From contig CAKSSY010000007.1 in the NCBI GenBank assembly GCA_934489945.1, positions 1-39,709 of the forward strand: a stretch of DNA of 39,709 nucleotides, read 5' to 3'. The position numbers were made by a program, and so were the translations under genes. Below are positions 23,997 to 31,764 of this stretch, one piece after another. How positions within the stretch are numbered: the stretch's first letter is position 1; every line of letters begins with the position of its first letter. The notes beneath the pieces were generated by a model. It saw nothing but the letters and a program-made list of their open reading frames with translations, ran no database searches and was not told the DNA's origin. This DNA is from an uncultured Eubacteriales bacterium (GTDB lineage: Bacteria > Bacillota > Clostridia > Oscillospirales > CAG-272).

Positions 23997-24332
23997 TTAC
24001 TCAAACAATTTGGATAGTGCACGAACTTCGTCGGCAAGTTCGTGCGGCAGTTCCTTATCGCGGATCATTTCGAGAATTTTGGCGGTTCGTTTTCGCGCTT
24101 CTTCAAATTTTTCCACGAGTCCGAGTTTTTCTTCGAAATTCCGCAACTCGTCCTCGGCTTTTTTTATCAGTTCGCGTACTCCCTGTCGTGAAATTCCGAG
24201 ATCATCGGAAATTTCGGCGAGCGAAAAGTCTTCATTATAATATAACGCCAGCACCGACTGCTTCCGCTCACTGAGCAATTCTCCGTAAAAATCGAGGAGG
24301 AGTGAAATTTGTCTGACATCTTTTACAAACAT
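23997..24332 (-). CDS. ylxM: YlxM family DNA-binding protein
   Basis: 111 residues, UPF0122 family, encoded upstream of ffh in most Firmicutes and reported to modulate SRP function. LLLDFYGELLSERKQSVLALYY and the helix-turn-helix FSLAEISDDLGISRQGVRELI (35-55) match sigma-70 region 4-like domains. AAGGAG precedes the ATG. As first gene of the operon it is read from the promoter at 24375-24403, and the inverted repeat at 24351-24375 lies in its 5' region, so self-regulation is possible. Confidence 0.93.
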   Translation of the reverse strand: MFVKDVRQISLLLDFYGELLSERKQSVLALYYNEDFSLAEISDDLGISRQGVRELIKKAEDELRNFEEKLGLVEKFEEARKRTAKILEMIRDKELPHELADEVRALSKLFE

Positions 24333-24350
24333 GGTTTCTCCTTACGGAAT

Positions 24351-24375
24351 TGTGTAAAGCAAAATACTTTACACA
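24351..24375 (-). promoter_or_regulatory. Perfect 9-base inverted repeat at the ylxM-ffh transcription start
   Basis: TGTGTAAAG and CTTTACACA are separated by seven bases. The repeat begins at the edge of the -10 element and covers the expected transcription start, the classic position for a repressor; it could instead act as an mRNA hairpin. I know no regulator with this exact site. Confidence 0.5.
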
Positions 24376-24403
24376 GTGTATCACATTTCTTCAGAGTTGT
24401 CAA
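24375..24403 (-). promoter_or_regulatory. SigA promoter of ylxM-ffh-rpsP-khpA
   Basis: On the minus strand TTGACA (24398-24403) and TACACT (24375-24380) are 17 bases apart. The -35 and most of the spacer lie inside the last codons of the membrane-protein gene. Confidence 0.8.
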
Positions 24404-25199
24404 GTGTTTCTTCAACTTTTTTTGCGTTTTCTTCCACATTCCGATAAAGAATCAATCTTGATCCCGCGTAAAGTGCCAATGTCAGGAGCGGGATGGAATA
24501 AAGGGGTGTTGCGACGGTTTTGGCGAGCACGTCACATTTGCCGGAAAATGTGAAAATGAAATGGCTGACACCGGTCGGGAAGCAAGTGAGAAGGCACAAG
24601 AGACGTGATACCAGTCCCGCACGCGGCATAGAAATTCCGATTTGATCTCGGATTTCACAAAGCATAAAGGCGAGTCCGGAAAGCAGAGAAAGTTGCAGAG
24701 CAATCTTGAACGGGCTGTTGAGGGCAACGGACATATTGAAGTAGATGCCGAACAATATGAGGAGAAGGGCAGCTGGCACGAAAAAGCCGAGCCATCCGCG
24801 TGCCGCGGCAATCTTTCGGGTGGAGGAAAGTTCCGAAAGAAAGAAAAAGGCGGAAAGAGACATGACTGTTCCCGTAAAGAGCATCAGCAAAGAGTTACTG
24901 AAAAGAATTACGATTCCGGAAACGAAGAATGTCAGACCTGTGACGAATGCTGCCGAAAGACAGATCGGGTGGTGAGACGAGATTCCTTCTACGCTGTTTT
25001 TCGGAATGAACAGCAGAGGAGACAGGCACCAAAGGGCACTGACAGCATACAAAACCTGCGTCAGCGTAACGATGAGGGAATCGCGGAAATAGCCGACATT
25101 CTGTTCATAAGATGTCAGCAGACAGATTGTCCGGAGAATGGTGAGCAGAAGTGTGAGTGCCAAAACCGACAGAGAATATACTTTGACTTTGCTTTTCAT
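24381..25199 (-). CDS. Unrecognised polytopic membrane protein
   Basis: 272 residues with about eight hydrophobic helices (near 8-28, 42-64, 80-102, 104-122, 136-156, 164-181, 195-215 and 229-250) and a short acidic cytoplasmic tail (NVEENAKKVEETLDNSEEM). No transporter, enzyme or sensor motif is visible, and I do not recognise the family. The only in-frame Met near the start is used; it has a weak AAAGGG site at an unusually long distance, so the start is less certain. A TATAAT (25273-25278, minus) stands upstream without a good -35. Its 3' end carries the promoter of the following operon. Confidence 0.65.
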   Translation of the reverse strand: MKSKVKVYSLSVLALTLLLTILRTICLLTSYEQNVGYFRDSLIVTLTQVLYAVSALWCLSPLLFIPKNSVEGISSHHPICLSAAFVTGLTFFVSGIVILFSNSLLMLFTGTVMSLSAFFFLSELSSTRKIAAARGWLGFFVPAALLLILFGIYFNMSVALNSPFKIALQLSLLSGLAFMLCEIRDQIGISMPRAGLVSRLLCLLTCFPTGVSHFIFTFSGKCDVLAKTVATPLYSIPLLTLALYAGSRLILYRNVEENAKKVEETLDNSEEM

Positions 25200-25232
25200 G
25201 ATTTGTGACCAACCCTTTCAGAATCCCGATGT

Positions 25233-25256
25233 CCGGATGGAGGAAGCGACATCCGG
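25233..25256. repeat. Hairpin upstream of the membrane-protein gene
   Basis: CCGGATG and CATCCGG pair perfectly around a ten-base loop, in the 5' region of the minus-strand gene. Outside this hairpin the stretch 25200-25428 is AT-rich, with TGTAA-ATG-TTACA at 25283-25295, and holds no gene I can see. Confidence 0.4.
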
Positions 25257-25428
25257 AAAATCTCTTTACCTTATTATATAGTGTAAATGTTACAAAAGTA
25301 TATCGGACAGGATTTTTTTGATGTGTTTTTTTTGCGCTAAAAACTCTTTCCTTTAGAATATGTGCAATGTAAACAAAATTGATGCAAAAATTTGGTTAAA
25401 ATTCTATGTGCATGGAAGAAAGATTTTC

Positions 25429-25457
25429 TTGCAATCCGTAGGAAAATGTTGTATAAT
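25429..25457 (+). promoter_or_regulatory. Promoter of the S10-spc-alpha ribosomal operon
   Basis: TTGCAA (25429-25434), 17 bases, then TATAAT (25452-25457). It is the best promoter ahead of rpsJ and gives a leader of about 290 bases. Confidence 0.8.
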
Positions 25458-25463
25458 AAAAAG

Positions 25464-25745
25464 GCTTGATATGCGATGAAGCAAGAGGTTGCTGCCCGGA
25501 GACGTCCGTGGCAGGGAATTCTTGTGGAGTATGTCCGTTTTAACCGGGCGACAGGATTTCAAAAACATTGCAGGAATGTTCCGCGAATTCTCCGGAAGGC
25601 AGATGTACGCAGATGCTGATGCGACGTCGAAATTCCGTTTTTCTTTCGGGATGAAACGAAACACTCGGAACGGTGTTGAGGGATCCGCCCCCCAAGATCC
25701 AACGCCTGCGCGAGAAATTGCGCGGGGCGAATTCAATGAAGGAGG
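25464..25745 (+). ncRNA. Structured leader of the S10 operon
   Basis: About 280 bases lie between the promoter and the rpsJ ribosome binding site with no open reading frame of note. AGGTTGCTGCCCGG (25487-25499) pairs through GCCCGG with CCGGGC (25544-25549), enclosing GGCAGG and CTTGTGGAGTATGTCCG. Further stems include GGATC/GATCC (25681-25700) and GCGC/GCGC (25707-25722). This layout resembles r-protein leaders found before rpsJ in Firmicutes, which sense a free ribosomal protein. The identity of the protein and the family assignment are not proven here. Confidence 0.55.
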
Positions 25746-25754
25746 CAACGTAAA

Positions 25755-26066
25755 ATGGCAGTAAAGGAAAAAATCAGAGTCAGACTCAAGAGCTATGACC
25801 ACACCCTTGTCGATACGGCAGCGGAAAAAATTGTGGAAGTGGCAAAGAGAAATGGCGCAACGGTTTCCGGACCGATCCCGCTCCCTACGGAGAAGGAGAT
25901 TATCACAATCCTTCGTGCGGTTCATAAGTACAAGGATAGCCGTGAACAGTTCGAGACACGTACGCACAAGAGACTGATTGACATTGTCAAACCGTCGCAA
26001 AAGGTTGTTGACGCTTTGATGAATGTCGAGCTTCCCGCCGGAGTCGAAATCGAAGTCAAGCTGTAA
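25755..26066 (+). CDS. rpsJ: 30S ribosomal protein S10
   Basis: 103 residues, full length, and the first gene of the operon. IRVRLKSYDHTLVDTAAEKI and the conserved loop GPIPLPTEK and THKRLIDI are present. S10 sits in the 30S head and in other bacteria also acts in antitermination with NusB. AAGGAGG lies 8 bases before the ATG. Confidence 0.97.
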   Translation: MAVKEKIRVRLKSYDHTLVDTAAEKIVEVAKRNGATVSGPIPLPTEKEIITILRAVHKYKDSREQFETRTHKRLIDIVKPSQKVVDALMNVELPAGVEIEVKL

Positions 26067-26076
26067 GGCAGATTTC

Positions 26077-26198
26077 ACGACTAAGGCATAATGTCGTTAT
26101 TATCAAGTACGACTCACGACGGCGTAATGCTGTCGCTTATGTCGGTCATGTTGGCGTCACTTCGGGAGAAGTAATCCAAAACGTCAACCAATAACCAC
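26077..26198 (+). other. Structured gap between rpsJ and rplC with a tandem repeat
   Basis: This gap of about 140 bases is long for the operon. CACGACtaaGGCATAATG..TCGTTAT (from 26076) recurs imperfectly as CACGACGGCGTAATG..GTCGCTTAT (from 26115). Each copy can fold (ACGAC/GTCGT; CGAC/GTCG). A third stem, TTGGCGT/ACGTCAA, encloses CTTC-GGGA-GAAG with a GNRA-type loop (26153-26187). It may be an intercistronic regulatory RNA or a processing site. Confidence 0.4.
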
Positions 26199-26208
26199 AG
26201 GAGGACAA

Positions 26209-26841
26209 ATGAAAAAGGGTATTATCGGTAAGAAGATCGGTATGACTCAGATTTTCGACGAAGTCGGAAATGTCATCCCGGTAACGGTAATTGAGGCAGG
26301 CCCGTGCGTTGTCGCACAGAAAAAGACTGCCGATCACGATGGATATGACGCTGTTCAGCTCGGCTTCATGGACGTCAAGGAAAAACACATGACAAAAGCT
26401 GAAATGGGTCATTTTGCAAAGGCAGGAGTTGCTTACAAGAAGCATCTGAAGGAATTCCGCCTTGACGATTGCTCCGCGTTGAACGTCGGCGACGTCGTTG
26501 CTGTCGATACCTTCGCCGCAGGCGATAAGGTCGATGTAACAGGCATGACAAAGGGTCGCGGCTACACGGGTGCTGTCAAACGTTGGAATCATCATACGCT
26601 CTGCTCTACGCACGGCGTAGGTCCCATTCACCGCGAAGTCGGTTCCATGGGCGCAAACTCCAGCCCGTCCCGCGTCTTCAAAAACAAGAAGATGGCAGGG
26701 CAGTACGGAAATGAACAGGTCACAATCCTGAATCTTAAAGTTGTTAAGATTGATGCGGAAAAGAACATTATTGCTATCAAGGGTGCCATCCCGGGTGCCA
26801 AGAACGGTATCGTGTTCATCCGCGATTCGGTCAAGGCGTAA
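26209..26841 (+). CDS. rplC: 50S ribosomal protein L3
   Basis: 210 residues, full length. KKGIIGKKIGMTQIFDE at the start and the loop VTGMTKGRGYTGAVKRW, followed by GPIHREVGSMGANSSPSRVF, are the L3 signature; the long loop reaches the peptidyl transferase region. The ATG follows AGGAGGACAA. Confidence 0.98.
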   Translation: MKKGIIGKKIGMTQIFDEVGNVIPVTVIEAGPCVVAQKKTADHDGYDAVQLGFMDVKEKHMTKAEMGHFAKAGVAYKKHLKEFRLDDCSALNVGDVVAVDTFAAGDKVDVTGMTKGRGYTGAVKRWNHHTLCSTHGVGPIHREVGSMGANSSPSRVFKNKKMAGQYGNEQVTILNLKVVKIDAEKNIIAIKGAIPGAKNGIVFIRDSVKA

Positions 26842-26860
26842 GCGGAAGGAGGAAAACACA

Positions 26861-27490
26861 ATGCCAAACGTAAAAGTATTGAACATGGCAGGCAAAGAAG
26901 TCGGCGAGATTTCGCTTTCCGATGTGATATTCGGCGCAGAAGTTAACGGTGCCGTCCTCCATGCCGCAGTCAGAGCATATCTGATGAATCAGCGACAGGG
27001 CACACAGTCCACACTCACCCGTACCGAGGTTTCGGGTGGTGGCAAAAAGCCCTGGAGACAGAAGGGAACCGGCAGAGCCCGTCAGGGATCTACCCGTGCT
27101 CCTCAGTGGACACATGGCGGCGTTGCTCTCGGACCGAAGCCCAGAGACTACCGCGTTGCCATGAATAAAAAAACCAAGAGAGTTGCACTTTACAGTGCTC
27201 TTTCCTCTAAAGTTGCCGACGGCAGTTTGATTGTTGTTGACGAAATCAAGTGCGCTGATTTCAGCACCAAAACCATGGTTGCTATGCTGAATGCACTCGG
27301 TGCGGACAGAAAGTCTTTGATTGTGCTTCCCGAAGTCGACAAGTGTGTCGTCAAGAGTTGCGCGAACATTCCCGGTGTTGCCACCACATTGTGCAGCACC
27401 ATCAATGTTTTCGACGTTCTGAATGCAGACAAGTTCATCATTGACAAGGCAGCAGTCGAAAAACTGGAGAAGGAGGTATTCGCAAAATGA
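26861..27490 (+). CDS. rplD: 50S ribosomal protein L4
   Basis: 209 residues. GGKKPWRQKGTGRARQGSTR is the conserved extended loop that lines the exit tunnel. In E. coli L4 also represses the S10 operon. The start at 26861 follows AAGGAGGAAAACACA; the frame is open upstream inside rplC. Its stop overlaps the rplW start as ATGA. Confidence 0.98.
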   Translation: MPNVKVLNMAGKEVGEISLSDVIFGAEVNGAVLHAAVRAYLMNQRQGTQSTLTRTEVSGGGKKPWRQKGTGRARQGSTRAPQWTHGGVALGPKPRDYRVAMNKKTKRVALYSALSSKVADGSLIVVDEIKCADFSTKTMVAMLNALGADRKSLIVLPEVDKCVVKSCANIPGVATTLCSTINVFDVLNADKFIIDKAAVEKLEKEVFAK

Positions 27491-27780
27491 AAAAGGCTCA
27501 GGATATCGTCATTAAGCCTGTAATCACGGAAGCAAGTATGGATAAGCTTGCTGAGAAGAAATACACCTTCAAGGTTGCCACAGATGCAACCAAGCCCGAG
27601 ATCGCAAGCGCGGTTGAAGAGCTGTTTGGTGTTGACGTTCTTTGCGTTAATACCGTAAGCATGAAGAGAAAGCCTAAGAGACTGGGTGTTCATTCCGGAT
27701 ACACTTCCGAATGGAAAAAGGCTATCGTTACCCTGAAGCCTGATTCCAAGACCATCGAGTTCTTCGAAGGCCTTAACTGA
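27487..27780 (+). CDS. rplW: 50S ribosomal protein L23
   Basis: 97 residues. It opens with AQDIVIKPVITEASMDKL and has YTFKVATDATKPEIASAVEELF, the L23 core. It sits at the tunnel exit, where trigger factor and SRP (ffh in this window) dock. It is translationally coupled to rplD by a 4-base overlap. Confidence 0.98.
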   Translation: MKKAQDIVIKPVITEASMDKLAEKKYTFKVATDATKPEIASAVEELFGVDVLCVNTVSMKRKPKRLGVHSGYTSEWKKAIVTLKPDSKTIEFFEGLN

Positions 27781-27796
27781 GTAGGAGGTTGAAGAA

Positions 27797-28627
27797 ATGC
27801 CTACAATTAAGTTTAAGCCCACAACTCCCTCGAGAAGACACATGGCGGTTCCGTCATTTGACGAGCTGACCAAGTTTACTCCCGAGAAGAGTCTGATTGT
27901 AATTAAGAAGAAACACGCCGGACGCAACAGCTACGGCAAAATTACGGTTCGTCATCATGGCGGCGGAAACAAACTCAAGTACAGAATTGTTGACTTCAAG
28001 CGCGAGAATGCTTCTCCTGCAACGGTTATCGGCGTTGAATACGACCCCAACAGAACCGCATATATCGCACTTCTGCAGAACGAAGAAGGCAAAAAGAGCT
28101 ACATTATTGCTCCTGTCGGTCTGAAGGATGGCGATAAGGTCTACTCCGGAGCAGATGCCGATATCAAGCCCGGTAATACACTTCCGATTGCCAACATTCC
28201 TGTAGGTACGATGATTCACAATATCGAACTGTATCCCGGCAAGGGTGCGCAGCTTGTTCGAAGCGCAGGCGTTTTTGCACAGCTTATTGCAAAGGAAAAC
28301 GGCACCGCACAGGTGAGACTTCCCTCCGGTGAGGTCAGAATCGTTCGTCTTGAGTGCAAGGCTTCCATTGGTCAGGTCGGCAATATTGAACATGATACCA
28401 TCAAGCTCGGTAAAGCCGGTAAAACCAGACATCTCGGCATTCGTCCCTCTGTCCGCGGTTCCGTAATGAACCCCTGCGACCACCCGCACGGTGGTGGTGA
28501 AGGGAAGGCTCCTGTCGGTCGTCCTTCTCCTGTTACTCCTTGGGGTAAACCTACTATGGGCTACAAGACCAGAAACGCCAAGGCAAGAACCAACAAGTTC
28601 ATTATCAAGCGCAGAAATGCTAAATAA
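27797..28627 (+). CDS. rplB: 50S ribosomal protein L2
   Basis: 276 residues, full length. GRNSYGKITVRHHGGGNKLKYR at the N-terminus and HPHGGGEGKAPVGRPSPVTPWG near the C-terminus (His of the conserved HPHGGGEG loop close to the peptidyl transferase centre) are intact. It follows rplW by 16 bases with AGGAGG. Confidence 0.98.
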   Translation: MPTIKFKPTTPSRRHMAVPSFDELTKFTPEKSLIVIKKKHAGRNSYGKITVRHHGGGNKLKYRIVDFKRENASPATVIGVEYDPNRTAYIALLQNEEGKKSYIIAPVGLKDGDKVYSGADADIKPGNTLPIANIPVGTMIHNIELYPGKGAQLVRSAGVFAQLIAKENGTAQVRLPSGEVRIVRLECKASIGQVGNIEHDTIKLGKAGKTRHLGIRPSVRGSVMNPCDHPHGGGEGKAPVGRPSPVTPWGKPTMGYKTRNAKARTNKFIIKRRNAK

Positions 28628-28641
28628 GGAGGGAATATAAA

Positions 28642-28923
28642 ATGAGCAGAAGCCTGAAAAAAGCACCGTATGTAGAAGAAAAGCTCTACGCCCGCATCTG
28701 TGCCATGAATGAGAAACGCGAAAAGAAAGTTCTCAAGACATGGTCCCGTGCGTCAACCATATTCCCGGAGTTTGTCGGTCACACGATCGCCGTTCATGAC
28801 GGCAGAAAGCACGTTCCGGTTTATGTAACCGAGGATATGGTCGGACACAAGCTCGGTGAGTTTGCGCCCACAAGAACCTTCAAGGGACACGCCGGTTCCA
28901 AAACATCCAACAACGGCAACTAA
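28642..28923 (+). CDS. rpsS: 30S ribosomal protein S19
   Basis: 93 residues. SRSLKKAPYVEEKL, TWSRASTIFPEFVGHTIAVHDG and LGEFAPTRTFKGHAG are the S19 signature; it forms the 30S head with S13. Confidence 0.98.
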   Translation: MSRSLKKAPYVEEKLYARICAMNEKREKKVLKTWSRASTIFPEFVGHTIAVHDGRKHVPVYVTEDMVGHKLGEFAPTRTFKGHAGSKTSNNGN

Positions 28924-28946
28924 TGCAAAGGGAGGAAGATTTCACA

Positions 28947-29282
28947 ATGGAAGCAAAAGCATATCTGAAATATGCAAGAATTTCCCCGCGCAAAGTCAAA
29001 ATTGTTCTTGACCTTATCAGAGGCAAGGATGTCGGTGTTGCGATGGGAATTCTGAAAAACACACCTAAGAGCGCGTCTGAGTATCTTATCAAGTTGCTCA
29101 AAAGCGCGATTGCAAATGCAGAGACCAATTTCCACATGGATGTCTCGAAGCTCTATGTTTCCGAGTGCTTCGTTTGCCCCGGTCCGACTCTTAAGAGAAT
29201 CATGCCCCGGGCAAAGGGAAGCGCGGACAGAATTCTCAAGAGAACCAGCCATGTGACGTTGGCTCTCAAAGAGAGAGACTGA
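28947..29282 (+). CDS. rplV: 50S ribosomal protein L22
   Basis: 111 residues. AKAYLKYARISPRKVKIVLD and the C-terminal hairpin RIMPRAKGSADRILKRTSH (tunnel constriction) are clear. The ATG at 28947 follows GGGAGGAAG; the frame opens at 28923 without a site of its own. Confidence 0.98.
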   Translation: MEAKAYLKYARISPRKVKIVLDLIRGKDVGVAMGILKNTPKSASEYLIKLLKSAIANAETNFHMDVSKLYVSECFVCPGPTLKRIMPRAKGSADRILKRTSHVTLALKERD

Positions 29283-29301
29283 GAGAAGGAGGTAAGCTTA
29301 A

Positions 29302-30081
29302 ATGGGTCAGAAAGTTAATCCGCACGGCCTTCGCGTCGGCGTAATCAAAAATTGGGATTCCAGATGGTTTGCAAAGGACTCTTCCTTCGGTGACACTCTG
29401 GTCTCCGACTATCAGATCAGAAAATATCTGAAGAACGAGCTGAAAGAAGCCGGCGTTCCGAAGATTGAAATTGAACGCGACGGACACAGCGTCAAGGTGT
29501 TCATTCACTGTGCAAAGCCCGGTATTGTAATCGGACGCGGCGGCGCAGAAATTGAAAAGTATAAGAAAATTCTGGAAGGAATGGTCGGTATGCCCGTTTC
29601 ACTCAACGTCATTGAAGTGAGACAGCCTGATCTGGATGCACAGCTCGTTGCTGAGAATGTTGCTCTCCAGCTTGAGAAGCGTACTTCTTTCCGCCGTGCC
29701 ATGAAAATGGCAATCCGTAACACAATGAGACTTGGTGCCAAGGGTATCAAGATCAACTGTGGCGGTCGTCTTGGCGGTGCCGAAATCGCAAGAACCGAAC
29801 ATTATCATGAGGGGACCATTCCGCTGCAGACTTTGAGAGCTGACATTGAGTATGGTTTTGCAGAAGCCAATACCACTTACGGCAAGATCGGCGTTAAGGT
29901 ATGGATTTATCGCGGCGAAGTTCTCTCCGAAGTGAACAGAACTTCCGCAAACGCTCCTCGCGACAACAGAGATCGCAGAAACAACAACTTCCGCAGAGAT
30001 AACCGCGGCAACAACAATCGCGGTAACGCCGGCGGGAACAGAACTCCAAGAGAAGGAGGACGCAGAAATGTTAATGCCTAA
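29302..30081 (+). CDS. rpsC: 30S ribosomal protein S3 with Asn/Arg-rich tail
   Basis: 259 residues. GQKVNPHGLRVGVIKNWDSR starts the protein, the KH domain has PGIVIGRGGAEIEK, and AEIARTEHYHEGTIPLQTLR is the C-terminal core; S3 lines the mRNA entry channel. After about residue 215 the chain becomes a low-complexity tail of Arg, Asn and Gly (DRRNNNFRRDNRGNNNRGN), longer than in minimal S3 proteins. The last 14 bases overlap rplP and contain its ribosome binding site. Confidence 0.97.
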   Translation: MGQKVNPHGLRVGVIKNWDSRWFAKDSSFGDTLVSDYQIRKYLKNELKEAGVPKIEIERDGHSVKVFIHCAKPGIVIGRGGAEIEKYKKILEGMVGMPVSLNVIEVRQPDLDAQLVAENVALQLEKRTSFRRAMKMAIRNTMRLGAKGIKINCGGRLGGAEIARTEHYHEGTIPLQTLRADIEYGFAEANTTYGKIGVKVWIYRGEVLSEVNRTSANAPRDNRDRRNNNFRRDNRGNNNRGNAGGNRTPREGGRRNVNA

Positions 30082-30490
30082 AAGAGTCAAGTACCGTCGC
30101 GTACAGCGCGGTAGACTGAAAGGTAAGGCATCCCGCGGCAACACATTGTCGAACGGCAAATTCGGCCTTGTTGCACTTGAGCCGGCGTGGATCACAAGCA
30201 ACCAGATAGAAGCAGCACGTATTGCAATGACGAGATACACCAAGCGTGGCGGTAAAGTCTGGATCAAAATTTTCCCGGATAAACCGATCACCGAAAAGCC
30301 TGCTGAAACACGAATGGGTTCCGGTAAAGGTTCTCCCGAGTATTGGGTAGCGGTCGTAAAGCCCGGTCGTATCATGTTTGAGATGGATGAAGTCACTCCC
30401 GAAAACGCAAAAGAGGCTATGCGTCTTGCGGCAAACAAGCTTCCTATCAAGTGCAAGTTCATTAGTAAAGATGAGAACGGGGAGGGCTAA
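30068..30490 (+). CDS. rplP: 50S ribosomal protein L16
   Basis: 140 residues. MPKRVKYRRVQRGRLKGKA and the loop RMGSGKGSPEYWVAVVKPGR mark L16, near the A-site tRNA. Two in-frame ATGs (30068 and 30074) follow AAGGAGGACGCAGAA inside rpsC; MPKRVKYR (30074) is an equally valid start by family convention. Confidence 0.97.
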   Translation: MLMPKRVKYRRVQRGRLKGKASRGNTLSNGKFGLVALEPAWITSNQIEAARIAMTRYTKRGGKVWIKIFPDKPITEKPAETRMGSGKGSPEYWVAVVKPGRIMFEMDEVTPENAKEAMRLAANKLPIKCKFISKDENGEG

Positions 30491-30493
30491 ACT

Positions 30494-30682
30494 GTGAAAG
30501 CAAATGATATCAGAAAAATGAGTGCCGACGAGCTTGAGAACAAGCTCAAGGAACTCAAGGGTGATCTTTTTAACCTCCGTTTTCAGCACGCGATCAACCA
30601 ACTTGACAACCCGCACAAGATTACGGATGTCAAGAAGGAAATTGCCCGCGTAATGACGATTCTTCACGAGAAGAACGTGTAA
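30494..30682 (+). CDS. rpmC: 50S ribosomal protein L29
   Basis: 62 residues from a GTG start with GGGGAGGG upstream. ADELENKLKELKGDLFNLRFQ and IARVMTILHEKN are the two helices of L29, which sits beside L23 at the tunnel exit. Confidence 0.96.
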   Translation: MKANDIRKMSADELENKLKELKGDLFNLRFQHAINQLDNPHKITDVKKEIARVMTILHEKNV

Positions 30683-30694
30683 GGAGGATAAGCC

Positions 30695-30955
30695 ATGACT
30701 GAAGAAAGAACACTCAGAAAGACCAGAGTCGGTATCGTCGCCAGCAACAAGATGGACAAGACGGTTGTCGTTGCCATTGAAGACAATACCCAGCATCCGG
30801 TTTACGGCAAGATCATTAAGCGCACCCTGAAGGCTCATGCACACGACGAGAACAACGAGTGCAATATCGGCGACAAGGTCAAGATTATGGAAACAAGACC
30901 CCTCTCGGCAACCAAGAGATGGCGTGTTGTTGAAATCATCGAGAAAGCCAAGTAA
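30695..30955 (+). CDS. rpsQ: 30S ribosomal protein S17
   Basis: 86 residues. LRKTRVGIVASNKMDKTVVV, the HPVYGKIIKR loop and ETRPLSATKRWRVVEI match S17, an early 16S rRNA-binding protein. A 70-base gap follows, holding the small inverted repeat TTCAAT-CGT-ATTGAA just before the rplN site. Confidence 0.97.
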   Translation: MTEERTLRKTRVGIVASNKMDKTVVVAIEDNTQHPVYGKIIKRTLKAHAHDENNECNIGDKVKIMETRPLSATKRWRVVEIIEKAK

Positions 30956-31025
30956 TTCAACCGAATACAATCACGCGAAAAAGTAGATACGTCTTCAATC
31001 GTATTGAATAGGAGGAAACGCAAAA

Positions 31026-31394
31026 GTGATACAGCAACAAAGTTTAATGAAGGTTGCCGACAACACCGGAGCTAAGGAACTGATGTGCATTCGCGTACTG
31101 GGCGGAACCGGTCGCAGATATGCAAACATCGGGGATATTGTGGTTGCCTGCGTAAAGAAGGCTGCCCCCGGCGGTGTTGTGAAAAAGAGCGAAGTCGTGA
31201 AAGCTGTTGTCGTAAGAAGCGTTCATGGCACAAAGCGTGCTGACGGTTCTTACATCAAGTTTGACGAGAACGCAGCGGTAATCATCAAGGAAGATAAGAC
31301 GCCCAGAGGAACCCGTATTTTTGGGCCTGTGGCAAGAGAGCTTCGTGAGAAAGACTTCCTGAAGATCCTTTCTCTGGCTCCGGAAGTACTGTAA
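31026..31394 (+). CDS. rplN: 50S ribosomal protein L14
   Basis: 122 residues from a GTG start after AGGAGGAAACG. VADNTGAKELMCIRVLGG and the C-terminal GTRIFGPVARELREKDFLKI are the L14 signature. Confidence 0.98.
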   Translation: MIQQQSLMKVADNTGAKELMCIRVLGGTGRRYANIGDIVVACVKKAAPGGVVKKSEVVKAVVVRSVHGTKRADGSYIKFDENAAVIIKEDKTPRGTRIFGPVARELREKDFLKILSLAPEVL

Positions 31395-31408
31395 GGAGGA
31401 TCATAATC

Positions 31409-31750
31409 ATGAATATCAAAACCGGTGATAATGTCATTCTTCTTACGGGTAAGTATGAAGAAAAAGTAGACTCCAACGGCGCAATCAAGACGCACAAGGT
31501 CATTGCTGTCTCCCCCAAGGAGGGCAAAGTCATCGTCGAGGGCGTAAACAGAGTCAAAAAGCATGTCAAAGCTCGTAAGCAGGGCGAAAACAGCAGCATT
31601 GTGGAGACCGAAGGTGCGATTTACGCATCCAAGGTCGCAATCGTTTGCCCGAAATGCGGCAAGGCTGCCAGAATCGGCCACAAAATTCTTGAAAACGGCA
31701 AAAAGGTTCGCATCGCCGCTCACAAGAATTGCGGCTATCCGGAAGTATAA
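31409..31750 (+). CDS. rplX: 50S ribosomal protein L24
   Basis: 113 residues. The KOW motif is GDNVILLTGKYEEKV and GVNRVKKHVKARKQGE follows. The C-terminal half has CPKCGKAARIGHKI and HKNCG, a possible zinc ribbon seen in only part of the family. L24 starts 50S assembly. Confidence 0.96.
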   Translation: MNIKTGDNVILLTGKYEEKVDSNGAIKTHKVIAVSPKEGKVIVEGVNRVKKHVKARKQGENSSIVETEGAIYASKVAIVCPKCGKAARIGHKILENGKKVRIAAHKNCGYPEV

Positions 31751-31764
31751 GGGGGTAGTGAGAA

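Noticed and set aside
25200..25428. tRNA or small gene in the gap before the S10 promoter
   Set aside because: No cloverleaf or credible frame with a ribosome binding site could be found; the stretch is AT-rich and contains only a small hairpin.
26077..26143. CRISPR array between rpsJ and rplC
   Set aside because: Only two imperfect copies, no regular spacers, and the site is inside a ribosomal operon.
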